The position numbers and the translations under genes are program-made. From positions 1 through 5,279 of the forward strand of contig CAIPVD010000303.1 in assembly GCA_903868375.1 (NCBI GenBank): a stretch of 5,279 nt of DNA, written 5' to 3'. The notes under the pieces are model-generated. The model worked only from the letters and a program-made list of their open reading frames with translations, was not told where the DNA came from and did not search any database. Positions 1-5,279 of the stretch are shown here, piece by piece (position 1 is the first letter of the stretch; the number at the start of each line of letters is the position of its first letter). The stretch is from an uncultured delta proteobacterium. GTDB taxonomy: Bacteria > UBA10199 > GCA-002796325 > 1-14-0-20-49-13.

Positions 1-1221
1 AAGGACGGTAAGTTAAAAGAACCGACCGACTTCGATTGGGAAAACTATATCGAGAAGTATAACGCGGCGGACGAACGCTCAACTCCCAGCATTTCAGAGG
101 CGCCCGAAGACCTTCCAACATACGATAATACATTAACAAAGTCCGAATCGCTGCAGGGGCATCTGCTTTGGCAGCTGCACTTGTCCAATTTTTCCGACGG
201 CGAGATGGAAGTTGGCGAAGAGATCATAGGAAATATTAATGACGACGGATATTTGCAATCGTCCGTAGAAGAACTCGCTTCAAGCACCGGCCAAACGATC
301 GAGGTCGTGGAAAAAACCCTTAAAAAAGTTCAGCATTTCGACCCGCCGGGAATTGCCGCGCGCGATATTCAGGAATGTTTAAGGTCGCAGGCAAGGTTCC
401 TGGGCGACGAGGCGCCTATCATCATAAAGGTAATAGATGAACATTTGGCGGATCTTGAACGTCACAATTACCAAAATATCGCAAAGAAGCAGGAACTTTC
501 GATGGAAAAGGTCAAAGAGATCGCCCACGTCATTTCCAACATGGAGCCGAAGCCCGGGCGTTCATATAATATGGAGAGCGCACAGTACATAACGCCGGAC
601 GTTTACGTCCATAAACTTGGCGACGAATATATCGTGTTATTAAATGAAGACGGGCTGCCGAAACTCCAGATATCGAATTTTTACCGCAGGATGCTTGCAA
701 GGCAAGATAGCGTTGCGCCGCAAGCTAAAGAATATATCCAGCACAAGCTTAAGGCGGCGATGTGGCTTATCAAGAGCATTCATCAGCGCCAGCGAACGCT
801 CTACAAGGTTACGAAGAGCATTATAAAGCATCAACAGGATTTTCTAGAGAAGGGAATATCGTATCTAAAACCCATGGTGCTAAAAGACGTTGCGGAAGAT
901 ATCGGTATGCACGAATCTACGGTAAGCCGCGTAACGACGAACAAGTTCGTTCACACGCCTAAGGGAATATTCGAGCTGAAATATTTTTTCAACTCCAAGA
1001 TCGATAGCGTTGGCGGCGAGGATACCATCGCATCAGAGGCAGTGAAGAACAGGATACATAAGCTTGTATCGAGCGAGGATATTAAGAACCCGCTTTCCGA
1101 CCAGGACATTGCAAATATTCTTAAAGACCAGTTCAAGATAGACGCTGCAAGAAGAACTGTTGCAAAATATCGCGAAATGTTAAAGATACCGACGTCATCA
1201 CGTAGGCGGAGAAGAGATTGA
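1..1221 (+). CDS. rpoN: RNA polymerase sigma-54 factor RpoN, 3' part (N-terminus outside window)
   Basis: Sigma-54 directs core RNA polymerase to -24/-12 promoters, which need an AAA+ enhancer-binding activator to open. The frame is open from base 1, so the first visible residue is internal and the TTG at 181 is not a start. The visible part is 406 residues; family members are about 470-500, so the glutamine-rich activator-interacting region I is missing at the left edge. Residues ~1-45 are an acidic linker (region II style). The core-binding domain follows, with FDPPGIAARDIQECL at ~113-127 and MEPKPGRSY at ~181-189. The DNA-binding helix-turn-helix is at ~292-312, with DVAEDIGMHESTVSR recognising the -12 element. 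The diagnostic RpoN box ARRTVAKYRE lies at ~383-392, ahead of a basic tail of five arginines. The hpf gene follows after a structured 111-bp gap, a common pairing in bacteria. Identification is certain. Confidence 0.97.
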   Translation, partial: KDGKLKEPTDFDWENYIEKYNAADERSTPSISEAPEDLPTYDNTLTKSESLQGHLLWQLHLSNFSDGEMEVGEEIIGNINDDGYLQSSVEELASSTGQTIEVVEKTLKKVQHFDPPGIAARDIQECLRSQARFLGDEAPIIIKVIDEHLADLERHNYQNIAKKQELSMEKVKEIAHVISNMEPKPGRSYNMESAQYITPDVYVHKLGDEYIVLLNEDGLPKLQISNFYRRMLARQDSVAPQAKEYIQHKLKAAMWLIKSIHQRQRTLYKVTKSIIKHQQDFLEKGISYLKPMVLKDVAEDIGMHESTVSRVTTNKFVHTPKGIFELKYFFNSKIDSVGGEDTIASEAVKNRIHKLVSSEDIKNPLSDQDIANILKDQFKIDAARRTVAKYREMLKIPTSSRRRRRD

Positions 1222-1225
1222 ATGG

Positions 1226-1259
1226 CGAACGAGCATCTGGCTTTGCCAGTGCGAGTTCG
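1226..1259 (+). repeat. Imperfect hairpin A in the rpoN-hpf gap
   Basis: This is an inverted repeat starting 4 nt after the rpoN stop. The outer stem is CGAAC (1226-1230) with GTTCG (1255-1259). Next comes a GA/GA opposition, which could form tandem sheared G-A pairs in RNA. GCA (1233-1235) then pairs with TGC (1250-1252), there is a bulged T at 1236, and CTGGC (1237-1241) pairs with GCCAG (1245-1249) around a TTT loop. That is 13 Watson-Crick pairs in 34 nt. No T-tract follows, so it is not a classical intrinsic terminator. It may be an RNA stability or processing element, or one half of a dispersed intergenic repeat together with hairpin B. The pairing is seen directly; the role is unknown. 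Confidence 0.7.
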
Positions 1260-1266
1260 AGGGGAT

Positions 1267-1307
1267 TGGGGGGAAACGGCGAGACGTTGAGCCGGTCGTT
1301 CCCCCCA
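1267..1307 (+). repeat. G6/C6-stem hairpin B in the rpoN-hpf gap
   Basis: TGGGGGGAA (1267-1275) is the perfect reverse complement of TTCCCCCCA (1299-1307), giving a 9-bp outer stem. Inside it, CGGC (1277-1280) pairs with GCCG (1291-1294), leaving a 10-nt apical loop and an uneven internal loop (1 nt against 4 nt). A competing pairing exists because CGTT occurs at both 1285-1288 and 1297-1300 and each copy can pair with AACG at 1275-1278. The element ends 11 nt before the hpf Shine-Dalgarno sequence. Neither strand has a T-run next to the stem, so it does not look like a standard rho-independent terminator. It could block exonucleases, attenuate read-through from rpoN, or be a REP-like intergenic repeat; the sequence alone cannot decide. 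Confidence 0.75.
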
Positions 1308-1318
1308 TTAAATACAGC

Positions 1319-1325
1319 AGGAGGG
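1319..1325 (+). promoter_or_regulatory. Strong Shine-Dalgarno site of hpf
   Basis: AGGAGGG sits 7 nt before the ATG at 1333, a near-perfect match to the anti-Shine-Dalgarno sequence with good spacing. It fixes the hpf start. It is the strongest ribosome-binding site on the plus strand of this window, which suggests hpf is translated independently rather than by coupling to rpoN. Confidence 0.85.
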
Positions 1326-1332
1326 ATTAAAT

Positions 1333-1632
1333 ATGGAAACATCATTTACATTCAGGGACATCGAGGCTACGGAAGGGCTTAAGGAGCACGCGTTGTCAAA
1401 ATTTTCAAAGTTGGACAAATTCCTTATCAAGCCAATATCTGCCCATACGGTACTTTCCATGGACGGTTCCCAGCATAAGGCAGAGATAACGATCGTCGAT
1501 AACGGTATTAGATATGTAGGTATCGAAATGACGAACGACATGTACCTTTCCATCGACCACGCGGTAGAAAAGATCTCTGCGCAGCTCAAAAAAGAGAAAG
1601 AGCGCGTAAAAGACCACCACAAAAGGGCCTAA
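1333..1632 (+). CDS. hpf: Ribosome hibernation promoting factor HPF, short form
   Basis: HPF/RaiA (YfiA) family protein of 99 residues. It binds the 30S decoding channel and helps ribosomes enter an inactive, stored state during stationary phase or stress. The sequence shows the beta-alpha-beta-beta-beta-alpha layout of the family. It has the N-terminal FRDIEATEGLKEHALSKFSKLDKF (in part ~7-30) and the characteristic second helix region with NDMYLSIDHAVEKISAQLKK (~68-87), followed by a lysine-rich, highly charged C-terminus. The length matches short HPF; the ~60-residue C-terminal dimerisation domain of long-form HPF is absent. If this is the only HPF, 100S formation would depend on another factor such as RMF, or would not occur. 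The start is set by AGGAGGG at 1319-1325. The stop codon directly abuts the trxB ATG. A position just downstream of rpoN is typical for this gene. Confidence 0.95.
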   Translation: METSFTFRDIEATEGLKEHALSKFSKLDKFLIKPISAHTVLSMDGSQHKAEITIVDNGIRYVGIEMTNDMYLSIDHAVEKISAQLKKEKERVKDHHKRA

Positions 1633-2556
1633 ATGACCGAAAGAGTGATCATCCTTGGAAGCGGCCCTGCTGGCTACACCGCGGCGATCTACTGCGCTCG
1701 GGCAGAGCTAAAACCTTTGATAATTGAAGGGCTGCAATCCGGCGGCCAGCTTACCATCACGACCATAGTTGAAAATTATCCGGGCTTCCCAAATGGTATC
1801 GACGGCACCGAACTTATGCTTGCCATGCGTGCGCAGACCGAAGCCTTTGGAGCGCGCATAGAATCAGGTTCCGCAACGAAGGTCGATCTTTCAAATCGGC
1901 CTTTCAAAATATTCCTTGAAGATAAAACTCTCGAATGCGAATCGCTCATCGTTGCGACCGGCGCCGTGGCAAGGTGGTTAGGCCTTGAATCGGAGACGAA
2001 GCTTCGCGGCAAGGGCGTATCTGCTTGCGCAACTTGCGACGGCTTCTTCTTTAAGAATCAGGATGTGATAGTAGTGGGCGGCGGCGATACCGCGCTTGAA
2101 GAGGCAGTTTATCTAACGCACTTTGCAAAGACGGTAACGGTCGTCCATAGGCGCGACGAACTTCGCGCGACCGCTTCTATGCAGGCCAGGGCGAAAGCTC
2201 ATCCACAGATTTCCTTTTTGTGGAATTCCGTTGTGGAAGAGATAAAGGATATATCCAAAGGTAAAGTAACATCGGTCGTTCTTAAGAACGTGAAAGATGG
2301 CACCAAATCGACACGCGCTTGCGACGGCGTTTTTGTCGCTATTGGTCACAGCCCCAACACATCTATATTTGCGGGCCAGCTCGAGCTTGATAAAGATGGA
2401 TATATAATAACGGAGCCGGGCACATCGTTCACCAATATCGACGGTGTATTTGCCGCCGGCGATGTTTGCGACCCCAACTACCGCCAGGCGGTAACCGCCG
2501 CTGGCATGGGCTGCATTGCCGCGATCGATGTTGATAGATGGCTGCAGGGAAAATAA
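1633..2556 (+). CDS. trxB: Thioredoxin reductase (NADPH)
   Basis: Cytosolic flavoenzyme of 307 residues, the usual family size, that passes electrons from NADPH through FAD and a redox-active disulfide to thioredoxin. The FAD-binding motif GSGPAG is at 9-14, with SGGQL at 36-40 and ENYPGFP at 47-53. The active-site CATC is at 132-135 in the context ACATCDG. The second nucleotide-binding motif GGGDTA is at 149-154, and HRRDELRA at 172-179 carries the arginines typical of NADPH rather than NADH preference. The C-terminal FAD motif AAGDV is at 274-278, followed by RQAVTAAGMG at 284-293. All key residues are present, so it should be active. The ATG abuts the hpf TAA, and the purine-rich AAGGG at the end of hpf can serve as its ribosome-binding site, so translation is probably coupled. 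No thioredoxin gene is visible nearby. Confidence 0.97.
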   Translation: MTERVIILGSGPAGYTAAIYCARAELKPLIIEGLQSGGQLTITTIVENYPGFPNGIDGTELMLAMRAQTEAFGARIESGSATKVDLSNRPFKIFLEDKTLECESLIVATGAVARWLGLESETKLRGKGVSACATCDGFFFKNQDVIVVGGGDTALEEAVYLTHFAKTVTVVHRRDELRATASMQARAKAHPQISFLWNSVVEEIKDISKGKVTSVVLKNVKDGTKSTRACDGVFVAIGHSPNTSIFAGQLELDKDGYIITEPGTSFTNIDGVFAAGDVCDPNYRQAVTAAGMGCIAAIDVDRWLQGK

Positions 2557-3444
2557 ATGATCCACATCTTGATAATGGCAGGTGGCGAAGGAGTAAGGTT
2601 CAAACCTCTTTCTACTCCACAGCGCCCGAAACAGTTCATAAATATTATTGGTGCGAAGAGCCTCATACGCCAAACGTTCGAACGTGTTTCTTCGTTTGGC
2701 GAAGGCAATAAGTTCGATAACTTCTTTGTCGGAACCAACGCCCGCTACATAGACCTCGTTCGAAAAGAGATCCCGGAAATACCGCTAGAAAATATCATCG
2801 GCGAAACGGCGAAGAAGAACACGGCTCCTTGCATTGGTTTTGCCGCGCATCTTATCTCGATGAAGGATCCGGATGCCGTTATGATCTGCCTGCCAAGCGA
2901 TCACGTAATATTTAATCAGGAACTTTTCCTGTCAACGCTTCGTACCGCCATAAACGTTGCGATAAGGGATAAAAAACTTGTAACGCTGGGAATAACTCCA
3001 AACAGTGCTTCAACTGAATACGGATACATTGAAAAAGGTACGACAGAATATTCGGTGAAGCGGTTCGTGGAAAAGCCGGACGAAGCGCGTGCGACACAAT
3101 ATGCGGCAAGCGGAAATTATTTCTGGAACAGCGGCATGTTCGTGTGGCAAGCGCGCACTATTTTGGATGAAATGGCGCAACATGTGCCGGAACTTTATAA
3201 CGAAATATCGCGCCTGGGCCGCAACGTTGGCATGCCGGAGATGATCAATTTTTTCCAGAACGTCCCGAGCATTTCCATAGATTACGGCGTTATGGAGCGC
3301 TCGGCTAACGTGGCCGTGGTGCCGGGCGACTTCGGCTGGAGCGATGTCGGCACATGGAAGAGCCTAAAAGAACTTGCCCAAAGCGGCCGGATCGAACTGC
3401 GCGAAGAAGTTAGGCAGGTGATGGAAGAACAGCTTAGATGCTAA
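2557..3444 (+). CDS. manC: Mannose-1-phosphate guanylyltransferase, C-terminally shortened
   Basis: Nucleotidyltransferase-fold enzyme expected to make GDP-mannose from GTP and mannose-1-phosphate for surface polysaccharides or glycoconjugates. The catalytic half is well conserved. It has MAGGEGVRF at 7-15 with PLSTPQRPKQF at 17-27, PSDHVI at 113-118 (metal-ligand Asp 115), EYGYIEKG at 154-161, VKRFVEKPD at 167-175, YFWNSGMFVW at 188-197, SIDYGVMERS at 240-249 and GDFGWSDVGTW at 257-267. Position 16 is Lys where the family usually has Trp. The protein is only 295 residues, while single-domain homologues are about 340-360. After the GWSDVGTW motif the expected beta-rich C-terminal region is replaced by a 28-residue charged tail. 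The start abuts the trxB stop, with AGGGA at 2546-2550. The 3' end overlaps the next gene by 7 nt. Family assignment is firm; symbol and activity are less so. Confidence 0.85.
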   Translation: MIHILIMAGGEGVRFKPLSTPQRPKQFINIIGAKSLIRQTFERVSSFGEGNKFDNFFVGTNARYIDLVRKEIPEIPLENIIGETAKKNTAPCIGFAAHLISMKDPDAVMICLPSDHVIFNQELFLSTLRTAINVAIRDKKLVTLGITPNSASTEYGYIEKGTTEYSVKRFVEKPDEARATQYAASGNYFWNSGMFVWQARTILDEMAQHVPELYNEISRLGRNVGMPEMINFFQNVPSISIDYGVMERSANVAVVPGDFGWSDVGTWKSLKELAQSGRIELREEVRQVMEEQLRC

Positions 3445-4460
3445 GGCAAATTTACCAAATAGCCGCGTTTCTTTTTGTCGTATTTATCTCGTTCAATTCG
3501 TTTGGTGCGGAATTTGAACCGAAAGGACCTCTTACCCTTCGTACGCAGAACGCCATCTACTTGCAGTTCTTAAATCTTGAGCCGACTCGTGCGGTCACGC
3601 TGCGCAAGGGCGAATTCGCGTTTCGGATAGATAACGCCTATTCAAATATGCTGGAGCGTGGAAATGGCGCAACGATCGAAGAATTTCTGGACATGGAACT
3701 TCTTCGCACCGCGCTTCATTTTAATTACGGCGTTTACGACAACATGGAAGTTGGGATCGAAGTCCCGTTCTTAAGATTCGACGGCGGATTTCTCGATTCA
3801 TTCCTCCAAAAATACCACAATTTCTTCGGATTCCCAAACGGAGGGCGAGAGCTGGTGCCGAACAACAGCTTTACCTACACCGTATTTGAGAACGGCGCGG
3901 CTATTTACGACGTCCCCGAATCGAACTTTAACCTGGGCGATGTAACGCTTAACTTCAAACACAACTTTATAAGTGAAGACGAGGCCTGTCCTGCGGTCGC
4001 GTGGCTTTTTTATTTTAAGTTCCCGACCGGTAACGTGAATCGTGGACTTGGCAGCGGCAATCCGGACTTCGGTTTTGCAACTGCGCTGGAGAAATCCTAC
4101 AACCGCTGGCACGGATATTTGAACTTGGGCTATTTTGTGAATGGTGGGCAGAAGTTCCTGCAGAACTACGTGAACGATTTTTATTTCACTTATGTTTTGG
4201 GCGCGGAATTTTCCGTTTCGCATCCCGTTTCAATTCTTGCGCAGATATATGGCGGCACGCCGCTACTTAAAAATGGCGGATTTATCTCTTGGGATTCGTA
4301 CCCAATGGACCTGCAGATAGGCGTTAAGGGAGAACATCAACTCAAGGAACTATTCAACTCCATTACATGGCAACTTGGATTCGCGGAAGACCTGAATGCA
4401 AATGGGCCATCTGTCGATATCTCGATCCTTGGAAGTATCGGATTTAAGTTTGGCCTTTAA
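3438..4460 (+). CDS. Secreted DUF3187-like outer-membrane beta-barrel protein, function unknown
   Basis: Protein of 340 residues with a Sec signal peptide. A short basic n-region is followed by the hydrophobic stretch AAFLFVVFISF at ~9-19 and a probable signal-peptidase I site near residues 23-24 (SFGA). There is no lipobox cysteine. The mature part lacks transmembrane helices and alternates polar with aromatic/hydrophobic residues as in beta-barrels, ending in GSIGFKFGL with an aromatic residue near the C-terminus. The start of the mature region (GPLTLRTQNAIYLQFLNLEP, ~30-49), the GDVTLNFKHNF segment at ~167-177 and FKFPTGN...GSGNPDFGFA at ~193-214 resemble what I recall of DUF3187 proteins from Gram-negative bacteria; this is from memory, not a search. 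The start overlaps the upstream gene by 7 nt (ATGCTAA) and has only a weak GGAAG at 3423-3427, suggesting coupled translation. Two cysteines at most are present. It may be a porin or structural barrel. Confidence 0.7.
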   Translation: MLRQIYQIAAFLFVVFISFNSFGAEFEPKGPLTLRTQNAIYLQFLNLEPTRAVTLRKGEFAFRIDNAYSNMLERGNGATIEEFLDMELLRTALHFNYGVYDNMEVGIEVPFLRFDGGFLDSFLQKYHNFFGFPNGGRELVPNNSFTYTVFENGAAIYDVPESNFNLGDVTLNFKHNFISEDEACPAVAWLFYFKFPTGNVNRGLGSGNPDFGFATALEKSYNRWHGYLNLGYFVNGGQKFLQNYVNDFYFTYVLGAEFSVSHPVSILAQIYGGTPLLKNGGFISWDSYPMDLQIGVKGEHQLKELFNSITWQLGFAEDLNANGPSVDISILGSIGFKFGL

Positions 4461-4482
4461 TGGTTTCGCCCAGGAACATCCG
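4461..4482. other. 22-bp convergent intergenic junction without visible terminator
   Basis: The plus-strand operon (stop at 4460) and ssb on the minus strand (stop codon 4483-4485) meet tail to tail with 22 bp between them. I find no G/C-rich stem followed by T-tract in the gap or within the last ~60 bp of either gene. The best local stem is CCGT/ACGG at 4480-4491 with a 4-nt loop, too weak to terminate. Transcripts may therefore overlap, or termination may be Rho-dependent. Confidence 0.6.
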
Positions 4483-4944
4483 TCAGAACGGTATATCGCT
4501 ATCGCCGCCGTCTACTGGAAATCCAGGCATTGAAGTATCGCCGAAGGACGAAGCCGATGGTGCCGGCGAATCTCCAAATTCAGCTTCTGTCGTTTTCGGC
4601 TTGCCTGCTCCCTGTGCCGAACCTAAGAATTGAATTCGCTGTGCAACGACTTCGGTCGTGTATTTTTTGTTACCTTCTTTGTCGTTCCATTCGCGGGTCT
4701 GAAGGCGTCCTTCAACGTAGATAGAACGGCCCTTGGAGAGATATTCCTTGCAGAGTTCCGCCTGTTTTCCCCAAACGACTATTCTGTGCCATTCGGTCTT
4801 TTCCTGTTTGCCGCCACTCTTATCGAGCCAGCGTTCCGTCGTTGCGATGCGAAGCGTTGCGACCGTTTGTCCCGTGCCTGTGGCACGAACTTCCGGGTCC
4901 GCTCCTAAATTACCGATCAACATTACCTTGTTTAGACTTGCCAT
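4483..4944 (-). CDS. ssb: Single-stranded DNA-binding protein
   Basis: SSB of 153 residues coats single-stranded DNA during replication, recombination and repair and recruits partner proteins through its C-terminal tip. The OB-fold covers about residues 1-108. It has LNKVMLIGNLGADPEVR at 4-20, TEWHRIVVWGK at 50-60, the typical YLSKGRSIYVEGRLQTREW segment within 68-86, and TTEVVAQRIQFLG at 96-108. Trp 52, 58 and 86 and aromatic Tyr/Phe positions are available for base stacking. Residues ~109-147 form a flexible linker rich in Gly, Pro, Ser and Ala. The acidic tip DSDIPF at 148-153 is the protein-docking motif (commonly DDDIPF; here Ser replaces one Asp). It reads leftward and shares a short 11-bp spacer with the TPR gene upstream. 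The start is fixed by AAAGGAG 6 nt before the ATG. Confidence 0.97.
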   Translation of the reverse strand: MASLNKVMLIGNLGADPEVRATGTGQTVATLRIATTERWLDKSGGKQEKTEWHRIVVWGKQAELCKEYLSKGRSIYVEGRLQTREWNDKEGNKKYTTEVVAQRIQFLGSAQGAGKPKTTEAEFGDSPAPSASSFGDTSMPGFPVDGGDSDIPF

Positions 4945-4950
4945 AATTTG

Positions 4951-4957
4951 CTCCTTT
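4951..4957 (-). promoter_or_regulatory. Shine-Dalgarno site of ssb overlapping the upstream stop codon
   Basis: On the minus strand AAAGGAG lies 6 nt before the ssb ATG (4944-4942). The upstream TPR gene's TAA (4958-4956) shares two bases with this site, so ribosomes finishing the TPR gene stop on the ssb ribosome-binding site. This arrangement favours translational coupling and supports a common transcript. Confidence 0.85.
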
Positions 4958-5279
4958 ATTTAATTTTCTTTGAAAGATCTTTTCCCATTTTCTGCCACAT
5001 TGAATAATCACGATGATTCTTCCATTGCGGCACAAGTTGCAGCGCATCGGATAGATGTGTCGATGCCTCTGCATTGTTGCCGGCGTTGAATAGCGCCTCT
5101 GCCAAGTAGAGCTGATTCTCCGGATAACTTGGATCTATCTGCGCCGCTTTCTGCAGATAACTGATCGCTTTTTCTAAGTCGCGCGTTACGCCGTTCTTTG
5201 ATAGCGTCGTTTCAGGCACATCGGTGTAAATTTTACCGATCGTTCGATATGCACCGCCATGGTCGAACTTGTCGTTAAG
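4956..5279 (-). CDS. TPR-repeat protein, C-terminal part (TatT/TRAP-associated-like), 5' end outside window
   Basis: The reading frame is open from the right edge to TAA at 4958-4956, giving 107 visible residues. The GTG at 5219-5217 is internal because coding continues upstream of it in the same family-like pattern. Residues ~7-21 (HGGAYRTIGKIYTDV) and the following segment, then DLEKAISYLQKAAQIDP at ~34-50 and PENQLYLAEALFNAGNNAEA at ~53-72, form one to two helical TPR-type hairpins with the usual Ala/Leu/Tyr spacing and Pro at the repeat ends. The GGxYRxxGxIY stretch followed by a TPR resembles the end of TatT (TP0956-like) proteins, which are periplasmic TPR partners of some TRAP transporters; that link is from memory and tentative. 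The C-terminus is lysine-rich. Any signal peptide would lie off the window. It is probably co-transcribed with ssb, with no obvious functional link. Confidence 0.75.
   Translation of the reverse strand, partial: LNDKFDHGGAYRTIGKIYTDVPETTLSKNGVTRDLEKAISYLQKAAQIDPSYPENQLYLAEALFNAGNNAEASTHLSDALQLVPQWKNHRDYSMWQKMGKDLSKKIK

Noticed and set aside
181..1221. RpoN start at the TTG at 181
   Set aside because: In-frame codons before it continue without stop to base 1 and encode family-like RpoN linker and the start of the core-binding domain, so the gene begins outside the window.
1238..1253. A sigma-54-like -24/-12 promoter (TGGC ... TGC with GG-N10-GC spacing) upstream of hpf
   Set aside because: Only the minimal GG/GC spacing and TGGC match; the rest of the consensus is poor and the bases are already explained by hairpin A. 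Such minimal matches are frequent by chance.
1260..1273. G-quadruplex from the G-runs before hpf
   Set aside because: Only two G-runs (four and six G) are close together; four suitable tracts are not available.
1222..1290. A 22-codon ORF starting with ATG immediately after the rpoN stop
   Set aside because: It lies almost entirely in the two hairpins, has only a weak distant GGAG as ribosome-binding site, and its peptide shows no recognisable features. It is most simply an accidental frame through a structured element.
1267..1310. Intrinsic terminator after rpoN
   Set aside because: The stem is strong but no T-tract follows on the plus strand (ATTAAATAC) or on the minus strand.
2113..2673. 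A 186-codon open frame on the minus strand across trxB and manC
   Set aside because: It is a shadow of two well-conserved genes; the peptide shows no domain.
3798..4223. A 141-codon open frame on the minus strand inside the outer-membrane protein gene
   Set aside because: It is fully antisense to a gene with clear signal peptide and codon pattern, with no family resemblance.
4956..5219. Short 87-residue TPR protein starting at the GTG at 5219
   Set aside because: The frame stays open to the window edge, and the extra residues (GGAYRTIGKIYTD) continue the family-like pattern, so it is a partial gene.

Overview
The window is densely coding bacterial chromosome. Five plus-strand genes run from the left edge to 4460, and two minus-strand genes run from the right edge down to 4483. 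The two blocks converge across only 22 bp. No gene-free stretch exceeds 111 bp. I see no rRNA, tRNA, CRISPR array, transposase or attachment site. Everything points to a Gram-negative host: a sigma-54 factor, a short-form ribosome hibernation factor, a predicted outer-membrane beta-barrel protein with a signal peptide, and a TPR protein resembling the TatT/TRAP-associated family. The mixed gene set and moderate GC would fit one of the lineages formerly grouped as Deltaproteobacteria, but that placement is an inference from gene style only.

Left block, plus strand. The C-terminal ~406 codons of rpoN (N-terminus off the window) are followed by a 111-bp gap containing two strong consecutive hairpins. 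Next come hpf (short ribosome hibernation promoting factor), trxB (thioredoxin reductase), a mannose-1-phosphate guanylyltransferase that lacks the family's usual C-terminal region, and a secreted DUF3187-like outer-membrane protein. The last four genes are packed as tightly as possible: TAA directly abuts ATG at two junctions, and the last junction overlaps by 7 nt. They are therefore very probably one transcript with coupled translation. The rpoN-hpf pair is a widely conserved neighbourhood. The usual partners further downstream (ptsN and relatives) are replaced here by trxB and an envelope/sugar-nucleotide pair.

Right block, minus strand. The C-terminal part of a TPR protein is followed after 11 bp by a complete ssb (single-stranded DNA-binding protein). 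The TPR stop codon overlaps the ssb Shine-Dalgarno sequence, so the two are probably co-transcribed.

Most of the window is ordinary housekeeping content. The items that deserve a second look are the double-hairpin element between rpoN and hpf, the shortened ManC-type enzyme with an unrelated tail overlapping the outer-membrane protein gene, and the unusual gene order. I did not find convincing evidence of a new multi-gene system.
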